Origin: an uncultured Atopobium sp.
Lineage (GTDB): Bacteria > Actinomycetota > Coriobacteriia > Coriobacteriales > Atopobiaceae
Length of the DNA stretch: 64,000 nucleotides
Reading direction: 5' to 3'
Assembly (NCBI GenBank): GCA_947090525.1
Contig: CAMUON010000001.1
Coordinates: 62,001-126,000, forward strand
Numbering within the stretch: position 1 is the stretch's first letter; every line of letters starts with the position of its first letter. The notes below the pieces were generated by a model, which was given only the letters and a program-made list of their open reading frames with translations, did not search any database and was not told the origin of the DNA. A program made the translations under genes and the position numbers. This document shows positions 51,537 through 60,773 of this stretch, one piece after another.

Positions 51537-54179
51537 ATGCAGCTTGCATTCGAACATATCGGCTTTGCGTACGACGCAAGCACGCGCGACTGCAACAGCA
51601 TGGCCGTTCGCGACCGCAGCGCAGGCACCCGTGATTGCCGCAGCGCAGACCCGCGCGACCGCCACGACGCGAGCATGCGCGACTGCAACAGCATGGGAGC
51701 TCAATTTTCGCTTTCCGATATCAATCTTTCGCTTAAGACAGGAGAGCGACTTCTCATTGTAGGCAAAAATGGCGCTGGCAAGTCTAGCCTCATCAAGCTC
51801 CTAGCAGGGCATATGCCGCTGCAAACGGGAATTATTCGCTGCGGCGCTGATGTGTTTTCTGCGCGTAGCCCTGTGTCGCGTTCCTTTCTTTCGCATCGGG
51901 TTGGATTTATTCATCAAGATCCGCAGCTTGCGTGCGTAAGTCCCTTGGTGCGCTCATCGCTCGCGTTTGCCCTTATTCAGCAGGGACTAGCAAAAGACGA
52001 GATAGATGAGCGTATACACAAAGCACTTTCTGCTGTCGGCGCAGAAGCCTTGACCGATCGCGTTTGTTATGAACTTTCGGGGGGCGAGATGGCGCGGGTT
52101 GCACTCGCGCAAGCGCTTGCAAAACAGCCCTCATTTTTGGTGCTCGACGAGGCGTTTTCTGAGCTTGACCCTTGGGCACATAGGGAACTGAGAGATCTGG
52201 TGTCTCGGCTCATGGGGGAGTCTTCGCATCCCTTGGGTGTGCTCGAGATTTCTCATGATCCACGAGATATAGAAGGCGCTACGAGCGTGTGTGTGCTGGC
52301 ACAAGGGCGTGCGTATGCGCAAGTTGCGCCGCAAGAATTTCTTGCTTCGGAAGAGCTCATGCTGCAGGCAGGCTTTGTAACACATGCACCTGCGCCCGCG
52401 CCCGCTCAAGCAGCTCCCGCACCCGCTCAAGCAGCACCTCTCCCTTGCGCACACGTCCTCACAGCTTCTGCGCTTGTGCTTCAGCCGCAGTTCCAAGCTC
52501 TTTTTGCTGAGCGCGCAGAGCACAGGCCCACTGCACATGTGCCCACGGCGCCAGCTTCTTCGCTTGCGCAAGCATCGCATCATCTCACACTGCAATCCGG
52601 CACCCTTCACCTCCTCATTGGAGCTTCGGGTGTGGGCAAAACCACGCTTGCGCTTACCCTTGCGGGGGCGCGTGTGCCCCTTTCGGGGTCGGTGCATTTT
52701 GACGGAAATGCCCCTTCGCTTGGGCGCATTCCCTTTGTATTCCAAAGGACGGAGGATGCGCTTTTTTGCCCAAGCGTGCTCGATGAAGTGGCATATGGCC
52801 TGGTACAGAAGGGTATGAGCGCGAAGCAAGCACATCTGCGCGCGCGAAAGAAGCTTTCTATTCTGGGAGTTCCCGAGGCACTCTTTCATGCAAATCCCTA
52901 TGAATTGTCGGGCGGTATGCGTCATCTCGTAGGACTTGCTGCAGCGTTTGCGCTCGAAGCGCCTGCATATATCCTCGACGAACCGAGTGTGGGCTTGGAT
53001 GACCCAGCATGTCGGCGTCTGATTGCGCACATCCAGGAGCTTTTGGCACGGGGTGTCCTTATCTTGCTGATCACGCATGATGCGGCGTTGTGGGAGCCTT
53101 TGCATCCGCACGTTCTTGCGCTTACGGAAGGACGCGCGGTCAAAAGTCTAACAGAAGATGAAGCGCGCGCGCTCTTTAGTGCGCTCGCAACACCTGATAC
53201 GTTTACAGCGCCTGCGGCGCTTAAGAATTCTGCTGCATCCGTACCGCCCACCATGCACGCGGACGATATTCTGCGTTCCATATACCTCAAAACCCCCGTG
53301 AGCGCCACTCAGACGCCCATAGCGCCTCTCGAGAGGAACATTTCGCTCACTCATAGGCTTTTAGACAAAGTGCCCTTTCTGGGCGCCTGTAGAGACTTTT
53401 ACGCGAGTATGGAATGTGCGCTTTTGTTTGTGGCGTTTGCGCTTGTCATGCTTTTTGCGAGTGCGCGCTTAGAGATACTAATTCCGCTTGGCATAGGCAT
53501 TGCGGTGCTCGATCGGGTGGTGAGCACATATGGGCGTCCTTGCCGCGTACGCACATCTGCGCGCGGATCAAAAGCTATGATTGTTGTTCCCGTTCTTATC
53601 TTTTTCCTGATCTCGTTTGTGTGCAACGCGCTTGTCATCGGACATGCTGGCTCTGTAGAAGATGCGTATATAACGCTTGGTATGGGGCTTAGTATTCGTG
53701 TATCGGGCGTGGTGAGAAGTATCGTAGCAAGTCTGCGCATTGGATCGATGATCGTGCTTTTGCATATCTGTATGCAAAGGATTGATATGACATGGGCAGC
53801 GCATGTACTTTCGCGCCTGTGCGCGCCGTTTGTTTGTTTGGGGATGTCTCTGCAAGAAATCGAGCTCGCGTTTTCGATTGCACTTTTGGCAATTCCTTCT
53901 GTCTATCGCGAATTACGCACGTTAAAACTTGCTCAGTCGATGCGAGGATGCCGTTTTGATGATGCGCATCTTTTGCGGCGGCTGCGCGTCTGGACGGCGG
54001 TCTTTGTGCCGCTTATTATGAAATTGTTTATGGAAGCAGATGCGCGCACACATATCATGCTCGAGCTGGGATATCGGGGGGAGCTTCCTCAAAGAAACAC
54101 CAGATCGCACGCGGTTCTTATGTTCGTGCACCTGTGCGTCTTCACGGCTATCGTCGTGTGCGTGCTGTGTATGCACTAG
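51537..54179 (+). CDS. ECF transporter energy-coupling module, EcfA-EcfA'-EcfT fusion
   Basis: 880 residues in one frame, combining what are usually three proteins. First ATPase, about 1-275: Walker A GKNGAGKSS (76-84), signature ELSGGEMARVALA (about 178), Walker B FLVLDEAFSELDP, switch ISHD. A Pro/Ala-rich linker (about 285-350) follows. Second ATPase, about 350-590: Walker A GASGVGKTT (361-369), signature ELSGGMRHLVGLA, Walker B YILDEPSVGLDD, switch ITHD. Transmembrane EcfT part, about 620-880, with the coupling-helix motifs QSMRGCRF and ELGYRGE. It powers vitamin or metal uptake with an S-component not present here. The rplQ-ecfA-ecfA'-ecfT-truA order of Firmicutes is kept. Residues 14-52 are an unusual repeat insertion. 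Confidence 0.93.
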   Translation: MQLAFEHIGFAYDASTRDCNSMAVRDRSAGTRDCRSADPRDRHDASMRDCNSMGAQFSLSDINLSLKTGERLLIVGKNGAGKSSLIKLLAGHMPLQTGIIRCGADVFSARSPVSRSFLSHRVGFIHQDPQLACVSPLVRSSLAFALIQQGLAKDEIDERIHKALSAVGAEALTDRVCYELSGGEMARVALAQALAKQPSFLVLDEAFSELDPWAHRELRDLVSRLMGESSHPLGVLEISHDPRDIEGATSVCVLAQGRAYAQVAPQEFLASEELMLQAGFVTHAPAPAPAQAAPAPAQAAPLPCAHVLTASALVLQPQFQALFAERAEHRPTAHVPTAPASSLAQASHHLTLQSGTLHLLIGASGVGKTTLALTLAGARVPLSGSVHFDGNAPSLGRIPFVFQRTEDALFCPSVLDEVAYGLVQKGMSAKQAHLRARKKLSILGVPEALFHANPYELSGGMRHLVGLAAAFALEAPAYILDEPSVGLDDPACRRLIAHIQELLARGVLILLITHDAALWEPLHPHVLALTEGRAVKSLTEDEARALFSALATPDTFTAPAALKNSAASVPPTMHADDILRSIYLKTPVSATQTPIAPLERNISLTHRLLDKVPFLGACRDFYASMECALLFVAFALVMLFASARLEILIPLGIGIAVLDRVVSTYGRPCRVRTSARGSKAMIVVPVLIFFLISFVCNALVIGHAGSVEDAYITLGMGLSIRVSGVVRSIVASLRIGSMIVLLHICMQRIDMTWAAHVLSRLCAPFVCLGMSLQEIELAFSIALLAIPSVYRELRTLKLAQSMRGCRFDDAHLLRRLRVWTAVFVPLIMKLFMEADARTHIMLELGYRGELPQRNTRSHAVLMFVHLCVFTAIVVCVLCMH
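51573..51696 (+). repeat. In-frame minisatellite inside the first ATPase domain
   Basis: Two copies of a 31-base sequence beginning GACGC(A/G)AGCA(C/T)GCGCGACTGC lie 93 bases apart (51573-51603 and 51666-51696). Between them are degenerate CGCGACCGC-type units. In protein terms this gives five Arg-Asp-Cys/Arg repeats (TRDCNS, VRDRSA, TRDCRS, PRDRHD, MRDCNS). The frame is kept. Confidence 0.8.
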
Positions 54180-54236
54180 CTGCACATCTTGTGCGCCCAC
54201 ACGCCTCAATCTGTTCAATCAACAAAGTGAGTTATC

Positions 54237-55169
54237 ATGTCTACTCAACATTCTCTGTCCACGTCCGCTTCCCGCGCGAGTCTTGCACCTGCAGCGTCTG
54301 CAGTACCTACAGAACCTAAGCCACCTATATCCGACGTTTCCTCGAATGCAGCTAACGATTCCTATGCCCAGCTGGTGCTTCGCATTGGCTATAGGGGAGG
54401 GGATTTTAGTGGCTGGGCCTTTCAGCCGGGTGTGCGCAGTGTAGAAGGCGAGCTCACTCGTGCTTTAGAAACCTTTCTAAGGCGTCCGTGTGCGCTTGTT
54501 TGCGCTGGTAGAACCGATGCCGGCGTACATGCGCATGCGCAATACGTAAGCCTTGGGATATCCGAGGCGGAAGCAGCTCTTTCGCGCGAAAAAATCATGC
54601 GCGCGCTCTCTGCACTTACCCCAGACGACATTTCTATACGGAGCATATATCGCGCCGACCCATCGTTTTCTGCGCGTTTTTCTGCAACTTCGCGCAGCTA
54701 CTGCTATCGCATAGCGCTTGGCTCAATCAAGCCAGTTCTGACCGCAGGTTATGTGTGGCATGCAAGCCATATCCCGCATGTGTGTATGGACGATATGAAC
54801 GAAGCGGCGCAGGCGCTGTTGGGCGAGCACGATTTCACCAGTTTTTGTAAAAAAGTATCCGCCGAGCGTCTCAAAGAAGATGGTCTTTCGCTCTCAAGGC
54901 GGCTTACCAAGCTCTGTGTTGCGAGGGATTATGTGCTCGGTGAACAGATTCTTCGTATCGATATCGAAGGTAATGCGTTTTTGCATAATATGGTGCGCAT
55001 TATCGTAGGGTCTCTCATGGAAGTGGGCCGTGGTCAACGAGATACTCGGTGGCTGTCTGAGGTTCTTGAAGCTCGTGCGCGCGAACGTGCTGCAATGACT
55101 GCTCCTGCCAAAGGTTTGGTGCTCGAACAGGTGACTTATCCTGCGTTTTCGTTGAGCCCCTGGGAGTAG
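54237..55169 (+). CDS. truA: tRNA pseudouridine synthase A
   Basis: 310 residues. Modifies U38-U40 in the anticodon arm of many tRNAs. The catalytic Asp is in GRTDAGVHAHAQ (about residue 94). Other family motifs are LRIGYRGGDFSGWAFQPG, FHNMVRIIVG-type HNMVRIIVGSLMEVGRG near the end, and LLGEHDFTSFCK. The first 40 residues are a Ser/Ala/Pro-rich extension not part of the fold, so a later start is possible. AAAGTGAG lies before the ATG at 54237. Position after the ECF gene is conserved in many Gram-positive bacteria. Confidence 0.95.
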   Translation: MSTQHSLSTSASRASLAPAASAVPTEPKPPISDVSSNAANDSYAQLVLRIGYRGGDFSGWAFQPGVRSVEGELTRALETFLRRPCALVCAGRTDAGVHAHAQYVSLGISEAEAALSREKIMRALSALTPDDISIRSIYRADPSFSARFSATSRSYCYRIALGSIKPVLTAGYVWHASHIPHVCMDDMNEAAQALLGEHDFTSFCKKVSAERLKEDGLSLSRRLTKLCVARDYVLGEQILRIDIEGNAFLHNMVRIIVGSLMEVGRGQRDTRWLSEVLEARARERAAMTAPAKGLVLEQVTYPAFSLSPWE

Positions 55170-55367
55170 CGCGCGCGTAAGCGTTTTGTGGTTGTGTGTA
55201 CGTCCTTGCGTGTGTGAACACGTCGTGCGCGCCCGGCTCGCACCCTTTTTTTGTAAAAGTCTTGTATTTCTTGCTCGATTCACGACTTCCTCACAAGTTG
55301 GGGGCACTTTTCTTTCATACTAGTCACAACATCTACGGTTAAGCTGTATTGGCTTCGGTAGCAGCTT

Positions 55368-56462
55368 GTGTCACAAGAAAGTGCAAAGCATATGGCTTTG
55401 AAGGCTCCCAAGATCTCGATCATTATGCCTGCGTACAACGTTGAGAGTTACGTTTGTCGTGCGGTTGAATCCTTACAGCACCAAAGTCTCGAAGACTTTG
55501 AGCTGCTTGTCGTAGATGATGGCTCAACTGATCGTACGGGCGCCATTTTGGATGCGATCGCCGAGCGTGATATACGCATCACCGTATTTCATACCAAAAA
55601 CGCAGGAGCTCCCGCTGCTAGAAATTACGCACTTGCTCACGCGCAAGGAACATATGTCTTGTTTGTAGATGCCGATGACTGGGCATCGGGTCGTATGCTT
55701 GCGGATATGTACCAGTTTGCCGAAACATACCAGCTTGAGCTTGCAATTTCTGGCTTTTACATCGATACCTACTACGGTCACGACAATCAATACACCACCG
55801 AAATCAAGCAGGCGCCCACGCAAGTATTTGCGTCTCAAGAGGCATTTCGTCGCAGCGCCTACGATCTTTTTGACAAAAACCTTTTGTATACGCCCTGGAA
55901 TAAGCTCTTTTTACGCTCGCGTATCCAAACGCTCAATCTGCAATTTCGCGACACGTTTTGGGATGATTTTCCCTTTGTGCTCGATTACATTCGCGATGTA
56001 GCGCGTGTGGGCGTGATGGAAGAGCCCTACTACCACTTCATTCGTGCACGTAAAGAGTCCGAAACTGCGCGCTGGCGCAAAGAGATGTACGAAAAGCGCG
56101 AAGAGGAACACGGCTGGATGTGCGATTTGTATCGTCATTGGCAGCTCGAACATGATCCTAAGAGCTTTGAGATGATTCAGCGCCGCTATATTGAGCGTCT
56201 TGTCGGTTGCATCGAAAATGTGTGCAATCCTGCGTGTACGCTTTCGAAAGCGGAAAAACTTGCACATATCAAGCACATTATTTCTACGCCTCAGGCCCAA
56301 AAAGCGGTGTTGTTTACGCACCCGCGTTCAAGAATGATGAAGTGCATGTTGCTCCCCATTCGCTACAAGAATCCCGAGCTTTGTTACCGGGAGGGCAAGC
56401 TTATTTCGTTGGTCAAACGCAAGTGCACGCACGCATTTGCGGTGTTAAAAGCACGACGCTAG
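55368..56462 (+). CDS. GT2-family glycosyltransferase
   Basis: 364 residues from GTG 55368; an ATG at 55392 is an equally good start and both have weak ribosome binding sites. The GT-A domain shows ISIIMPAYNVESYVCRAVES, VVDDGSTDRTG and the metal-binding FVDADDW (about 105-111). Later LYTPWNKLFLRSRI and WDDFPFVLDYIRDV are typical of GT2 enzymes that build cell-wall or surface polysaccharides. The C-terminus is basic and without clear membrane helices. Sugar and acceptor unknown. It stands alone between truA and pyrE. Confidence 0.88.
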   Translation: MSQESAKHMALKAPKISIIMPAYNVESYVCRAVESLQHQSLEDFELLVVDDGSTDRTGAILDAIAERDIRITVFHTKNAGAPAARNYALAHAQGTYVLFVDADDWASGRMLADMYQFAETYQLELAISGFYIDTYYGHDNQYTTEIKQAPTQVFASQEAFRRSAYDLFDKNLLYTPWNKLFLRSRIQTLNLQFRDTFWDDFPFVLDYIRDVARVGVMEEPYYHFIRARKESETARWRKEMYEKREEEHGWMCDLYRHWQLEHDPKSFEMIQRRYIERLVGCIENVCNPACTLSKAEKLAHIKHIISTPQAQKAVLFTHPRSRMMKCMLLPIRYKNPELCYREGKLISLVKRKCTHAFAVLKARR

Positions 56463-56562
56463 CGTACGTGGCCGTACCGCCTGCGCTCGCGTCCGCGCGT
56501 TTTCTGGTGTTTGTTGATGCATGCGTGTTCATACATCAACACGAGAAAGAAGGGATGCGGTC

Positions 56563-57198
56563 ATGGCATCAAAAGAAGAAATTGCTTCTGCACTACTCGA
56601 AATTAAGGCTGTTTTTTTGCGCCCGAGCGATCCTTTTACCTGGGCAAGTGGGATTATTAGCCCCATTTATTGCGACAATCGACTCACGCTGAGCTATCCA
56701 AAAACTCGCACGCTCATCGATGAAGCGCTTGCAGACAAGGTTCGTGAGCTTTATCCGAATGTTGAACTGTTGATGGGTACATCTACCGCAGGTATTGCAC
56801 ATGCAGCGATAGCTGCGGATCGCTTGGGTCTTCCCATGGGATATGTGCGCGGAAGTGCCAAAGATCACGGCCGCAAAAATCAGATCGAAGGTCGCGCTGA
56901 AGCAGGCGAGAAGTGTGTCGTAATTGAAGATCTCATTTCTACAGGCGGAAGCGTACTTGAGTGCGTGGAGCCTTTGCGTGAGCGGGGCTGTGATGTGTTG
57001 GGTATTGTGAGCATCTTTACCTATGGTATGCAGCGCGGACTTGATCGCTTAGCGGCTGCTCATATTTCTAATACGAGCCTTTGCGACCTGGATACGCTCG
57101 TCAAAGTAGCTGTTGAACAGAAGTACATTCAGCCCGAAGACGAGGCAAAGCTTCTGAAGTTCAGAGACAATCCTCAAGATCCTTCGTGGAGACACTAA
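56563..57198 (+). CDS. pyrE: Orotate phosphoribosyltransferase
   Basis: 211 residues from the ATG at 56563, preceded by AGAAGGGA; the frame runs back to 56521 without support. The PRPP-binding motif VVIEDLISTGGSVLE and the loop GSAKDHGRKNQIEGR are intact. It makes orotidine monophosphate from orotate and PRPP in pyrimidine synthesis. A hairpin (GTTGATG with CATCAAC, about 56508-56539) precedes it. No other pyr genes are nearby. A good terminator follows. Confidence 0.95.
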   Translation: MASKEEIASALLEIKAVFLRPSDPFTWASGIISPIYCDNRLTLSYPKTRTLIDEALADKVRELYPNVELLMGTSTAGIAHAAIAADRLGLPMGYVRGSAKDHGRKNQIEGRAEAGEKCVVIEDLISTGGSVLECVEPLRERGCDVLGIVSIFTYGMQRGLDRLAAAHISNTSLCDLDTLVKVAVEQKYIQPEDEAKLLKFRDNPQDPSWRH

Positions 57199-57242
57199 CG
57201 TTTGCAAGAAGTAGAACTATTCGAAAAAATTGGAAGTAAGAG

Positions 57243-57273
57243 AAAGGCGTGAGGAAAAGCTCACGCCTTTTTG
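57243..57273. terminator. Terminator after pyrE, probably bidirectional
   Basis: AAAGGCGTGAG and CTCACGCCTTTTT pair perfectly around GAAAAG. It has A and T runs on both sides and can serve pyrE and the convergent pth transcript. Confidence 0.88.
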
Positions 57274-57314
57274 TAGTGTGTGCTCGAACACGTGCTCGAA
57301 CATTTGTGCAAACG

Positions 57315-57412
57315 CAAGAGAGCTCTCAATATGAGAGAGCTGTCAACCTATACACACAAGAGAGCTCTCAATATGAGAGAGCTGCCAACCTATACACACA
57401 AGAGAGCTCTAC
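57315..57412. repeat. 42-bp tandem repeat with internal hairpin, 2.3 copies
   Basis: Units start at 57315, 57357 and 57399 with CAAGAGAGCTCT. The first two differ by one base (GCTGTC against GCTGCC). Each unit can fold as GCTCTC-AATAT-GAGAGAGC. It lies in the 243-base gap between convergent pyrE and pth. Confidence 0.85.
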
Positions 57413-57441
57413 ACCCTTCACCAAGTGCCATAGCTGCTTGC

Positions 57442-58041
57442 CTACGCGCGAAAGCCCTCAGTAAGCGCTCGTTGTGCAGCTTCTGCAGCGCGTGCACAAG
57501 TGTCGTCATAGCTCAGTGCAAGGTCTCCCTTAACTTTTCTGAGCACATAATCAGATACGCGCATTTTCCCAGGTGGGCGACCAATTCCACAGCGTATGCG
57601 TCCAAAATCTTGTGTGCCGAATTTTTGCGCAATCGATTTTAAGCCGTTGTGTGCATTGAGCCCACCACCCCATTTAAGTTGGATGAGCCCGGGCTCTAGA
57701 TCTACTTCATCATGAATCACAAGCATCTCAGAGACATCGATAGATAGCGCACGCAAAAGCCTTGAAAGAGGGCCGCCGCTTGTGTTCATAAAGCCTTGAG
57801 GTTTTGCAAGATATATGGTCTTTGTACCGTGTGAGCTGGTAAGAGAGGCCGAAGCTACCAAGCAACCGCTTTGCTGTTTCCAATAGCTCACGCTAAACAG
57901 TTCTGCGAGGGCATCGACGGCTTCAAATCCAATATTATGAGGGGTGTGCGCATACTCGTCCCCTGGATTTCCAAGTCCAGCAACGAGAGAAATTGCATGT
58001 CGTGTGTGGCTTTGTGCGTGCTGAGGATCTGTGCGCATCAT
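57442..58041 (-). CDS. pth: Peptidyl-tRNA hydrolase
   Basis: About 199 residues from the ATG at 58041; a start at 58083 would overlap prs by 28 bases. It frees tRNA from stalled peptides. Motifs: LVAGLGNPGDEYAHTPHNIG with the catalytic histidine, KPQGFMNTSGGPL, LVIHDEVDLEPG with the catalytic Asp, and KWGGGLNAHNGLKSI. It is the last gene of a minus-strand glmU-prs-pth series, an order common in Gram-positive bacteria. No strong ribosome binding site is seen for either start. Confidence 0.93.
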   Translation of the reverse strand: MMRTDPQHAQSHTRHAISLVAGLGNPGDEYAHTPHNIGFEAVDALAELFSVSYWKQQSGCLVASASLTSSHGTKTIYLAKPQGFMNTSGGPLSRLLRALSIDVSEMLVIHDEVDLEPGLIQLKWGGGLNAHNGLKSIAQKFGTQDFGRIRCGIGRPPGKMRVSDYVLRKVKGDLALSYDDTCARAAEAAQRALTEGFRA

Positions 58042-58055
58042 CTGCTGTGGCAATT

Positions 58056-59051
58056 CTACATTTCCGAATGACCACCGCTGCATTCCGACACGGAATGATT
58101 GGTGTAGACGTTATAGATGCAGGCTGCGACCGTTTCTGCAACGGTAATCGATTTGATCTTGGAACCCGGCGTATTTGCAACGGGGCAGGGGATTGCATCA
58201 GTCACAACGCACTCCATGATGGGGGCGTTTTCGAGGCGCTCAATTGCCTGGCCAGAGAATACGCCGTGCGTAGCAGATACGTAGATGTCGCCTGCGCCCA
58301 TCTCTTTAAGTTTAGTGATGGAGCCCACAAGGGTACCTGCGGTATCGATCATATCGTCGTTGATAATGCAGGTTTTGCCTTTTATGTTGCCGATGATGCC
58401 CATCACTTCGGCGGCATTGTGCTTGGGTCTGCTCTTGTGCGCAATTGCAACTTCACAGCCCAAGTAGTCGGAGAGCTTCTTGGCTACCTTTGCGCGTCCC
58501 ATATCGGGGGATACGACGACGGTGTTTTCCCAGTCGAAGTCCTTTTTCTTGAAATAATCGCCAAAGAGATAGAGCGCCGTAAGGTGCGTGACGGGAATAT
58601 CAAAGAAGCCCTGAATTTGGCCGGAGTGGAGATCGACCGTGATGATACGATCAACTCCTGCTGCTTCCAGAAGATTTGCCACAAGACGTGCAGTAATCGG
58701 TTCACGTGAAGAAGCCTTGCGATCTTGACGAGCATATCCGTAGTGCGGAATCACCGCGGTAAAGCTTGCGGCAGAGGCACGCGTAGCTGCATCTGCGACG
58801 ATGAGCGTCTCCATAAGGAGGTCGTTGACGTTTTCGCCGGCAATGCTTTGGATAAAAAATACTTCATCGCCTCGAACCGACTCCATAAAGCGTGCGTATA
58901 TCTCGCCATTCGCAAACTTATCAAGGGTCAGCCCTTGAAGCTGAAGGTGCAAGATGTTCGCAATGCGCTCCGAAAGCTCTGTAGCTCCGCTGCCAGCATA
59001 GAGTTTGATCTCTTTTTGATAGGTTGCCGGCTCACACAACTTTTCGTACAT
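58056..59051 (-). CDS. prs: Ribose-phosphate pyrophosphokinase
   Basis: 331 residues. It makes PRPP from ribose 5-phosphate and ATP, for nucleotide, histidine and tryptophan synthesis. Motifs: ELSERIANILHLQLQ, FVQS-like FFIQSIAGENVNDLLMETLI, the catalytic RQDRKASSREPITA loop, VDLHSGQIQGFF, and the PRPP loop CIINDDMIDTAGTL. GGAC before the ATG is weak; the gene follows glmU after 3 bases, so translation is probably coupled. The substrate of pyrE upstream on the other strand is its product. Confidence 0.96.
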   Translation of the reverse strand: MYEKLCEPATYQKEIKLYAGSGATELSERIANILHLQLQGLTLDKFANGEIYARFMESVRGDEVFFIQSIAGENVNDLLMETLIVADAATRASAASFTAVIPHYGYARQDRKASSREPITARLVANLLEAAGVDRIITVDLHSGQIQGFFDIPVTHLTALYLFGDYFKKKDFDWENTVVVSPDMGRAKVAKKLSDYLGCEVAIAHKSRPKHNAAEVMGIIGNIKGKTCIINDDMIDTAGTLVGSITKLKEMGAGDIYVSATHGVFSGQAIERLENAPIMECVVTDAIPCPVANTPGSKIKSITVAETVAACIYNVYTNHSVSECSGGHSEM

Positions 59052-59054
59052 GCC

Positions 59055-60461
59055 CTAGTCCTCTTTCTCGAGCTGTTCCCAATACGCAGATGCCCATTCT
59101 TCTTTGATGAGCTGTTTATTGCGTTCCAGCGACAATGCCCCTGCTGGAACGTCTTTTGTAATACAAGAACTTGCACCAATAAGTGCATTGTCTCCAATGG
59201 TAACGGGAGCAACGAGCATCGTGTCGCTTCCGATAAAAACATGATCGCCAATCTCGGTGTGACTCTTGTGTTTGCCATCGTAATTGCAGGTAATTGACCC
59301 GCCACCGATATTGGTGTGACTGCCCAGCTTGGCATCACCTATGTAGGAGAGGTGGGGCACCTTGGTGCCTTCGCCAATTTCTGAGCCTTTGATCTCTACA
59401 TGTGTTCCTGCTTTTGAATTGTTTTTGAGATGCGCGTGCCCGCGAATATATGCGCGTGGACCACAAGCGACGCCATCGTCTACTGTAGACGAGACAATCA
59501 CGGTTTCGTCTATCGTGCACATGTTGCCTACCTCGGCATCGATGAGCCGCGATTGTGGGCCTATGACAGAGCCCTCTCCCACTTTTGTATGTCCGAAGAG
59601 GAAGCTCTGGGGAAGAATTTCGGTATCCGCGCCGACTTCAACTTCTGCGCCGATCCATACCTGCTCGGGCGCGAGCATGCATACGCCTTCGGACATGAGT
59701 TTTGTATTGATGCGCATTTGCATAATTTTGGTGGCTTCGGCGAGTTGGATGGGGTCGTTAACGCCTAAAAGTTCGCGGTAGTCATCTGCTTGAATGCACG
59801 AAACGGGTTCTTTGTGCGCGCGAAGGAGCGCCACCATGTCGGTGAGGTAGTATTCGTGCTGCGCATTATTGCAGTTAAGCTCATTGATGTATCGAGAAAG
59901 CCGTCTTCCACAAAAGCACATGATGCCTGAGTTGCACAGCTGTAGGCGCTCGCGTTCTTCTGGAGTGCAGTCCTTGTCCTCGATAATAGCAACAAGTTCT
60001 TGTCCGAGCATTTTGAGACGGCCATAGCCTGCGCAATCGGGGGGCGTCATACCCAGTACGGAGCAAGCATTGTGATGCGCTTTGTTGAAGGCTACGAGAT
60101 CTTGAATGGTTTCTGGCGTGATAAGCGGGCCATCACCAAAGAGCACACATATCGGTCCCGAAAACGCCTTGAGCGCTTGAGCGACGCACATGACGGCGTG
60201 GCCCGTGCCTTGCTGTGTGGGTTGCGTGACAAAGCTGAGTTTATGAACCTTGTCTTCGTAGTGAATGGATTTGAAATAGGAAATGACTTCTTCGGACTTA
60301 AAGCCAACGACGATCACGATATGATCTGCACCGGCTTTGCGCGCTGCTTCTGCTGTCCACCAGCACATTGGTTTATCGAGGAGTTTGTGCATGACTTTTG
60401 GATGAGAGGATTTCATACGGCTACCCTCGCCAGCTGCGAGAATAATAGCGGTTAGAGGCAT
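59055..60461 (-). CDS. glmU: Bifunctional UDP-N-acetylglucosamine pyrophosphorylase / GlcN-1-P acetyltransferase
   Basis: 468 residues. The N-terminal uridyltransferase half has LAAGEGSRMKSSHPKVMHKL, PTQQGTGHAVM and VLFGDGPLI. The C-terminal left-handed beta-helix half has hexapeptide repeats and the acetyltransferase motif GNMCTIDETVIVSSTVDDGV and YIGDAKLGSHTNIGGGSITC. It makes UDP-GlcNAc for peptidoglycan. GAAAGGCCGC lies before the ATG. First gene of the glmU-prs-pth series. Confidence 0.96.
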   Translation of the reverse strand: MPLTAIILAAGEGSRMKSSHPKVMHKLLDKPMCWWTAEAARKAGADHIVIVVGFKSEEVISYFKSIHYEDKVHKLSFVTQPTQQGTGHAVMCVAQALKAFSGPICVLFGDGPLITPETIQDLVAFNKAHHNACSVLGMTPPDCAGYGRLKMLGQELVAIIEDKDCTPEERERLQLCNSGIMCFCGRRLSRYINELNCNNAQHEYYLTDMVALLRAHKEPVSCIQADDYRELLGVNDPIQLAEATKIMQMRINTKLMSEGVCMLAPEQVWIGAEVEVGADTEILPQSFLFGHTKVGEGSVIGPQSRLIDAEVGNMCTIDETVIVSSTVDDGVACGPRAYIRGHAHLKNNSKAGTHVEIKGSEIGEGTKVPHLSYIGDAKLGSHTNIGGGSITCNYDGKHKSHTEIGDHVFIGSDTMLVAPVTIGDNALIGASSCITKDVPAGALSLERNKQLIKEEWASAYWEQLEKED

Positions 60462-60686
60462 AATATGCGGCCTTTCAAGTCTTGGGGTAGTGTCGGGGAC
60501 AAACCAGCTTTATTCTCTCATATTTCAAGCGCTATGTTGGGATCATTTCGTTTTTACATGATGCGCTCGTTTTGAACAAACAGCTTGGTTCTGAGGGTAC
60601 AGTGCGCCCGGGTGTGTCCGTACGTAGAGCTTGCGCCTGTGGCTGCACAGCTCGGATCTTCGTGCGCTGGTTAGAGGGCTATGAAG

Positions 60687-60740
60687 GATATAGAAAAGAT
60701 ATAGGAGAGATATAGGAGAGATATAGGAGAGATATGAGAG
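60687..60740. repeat. 11-bp tandem repeat upstream of glmU
   Basis: GATATAGGAGA is repeated perfectly three times (60698-60730), with a degenerate unit on each side. It lies in the gap between glmU and tRNA-Gln, where the glmU promoter should be. The remainder of 60462-60772 shows no gene. Confidence 0.8.
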
Positions 60741-60773
60741 GCCTTGAGCCTCGGCGCCTCGGAACAAGCATAC

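Noticed and set aside
57315..57412. Possible CRISPR array
   Set aside because: Units are directly adjacent with no unique spacers, and no cas genes are present anywhere in the window.
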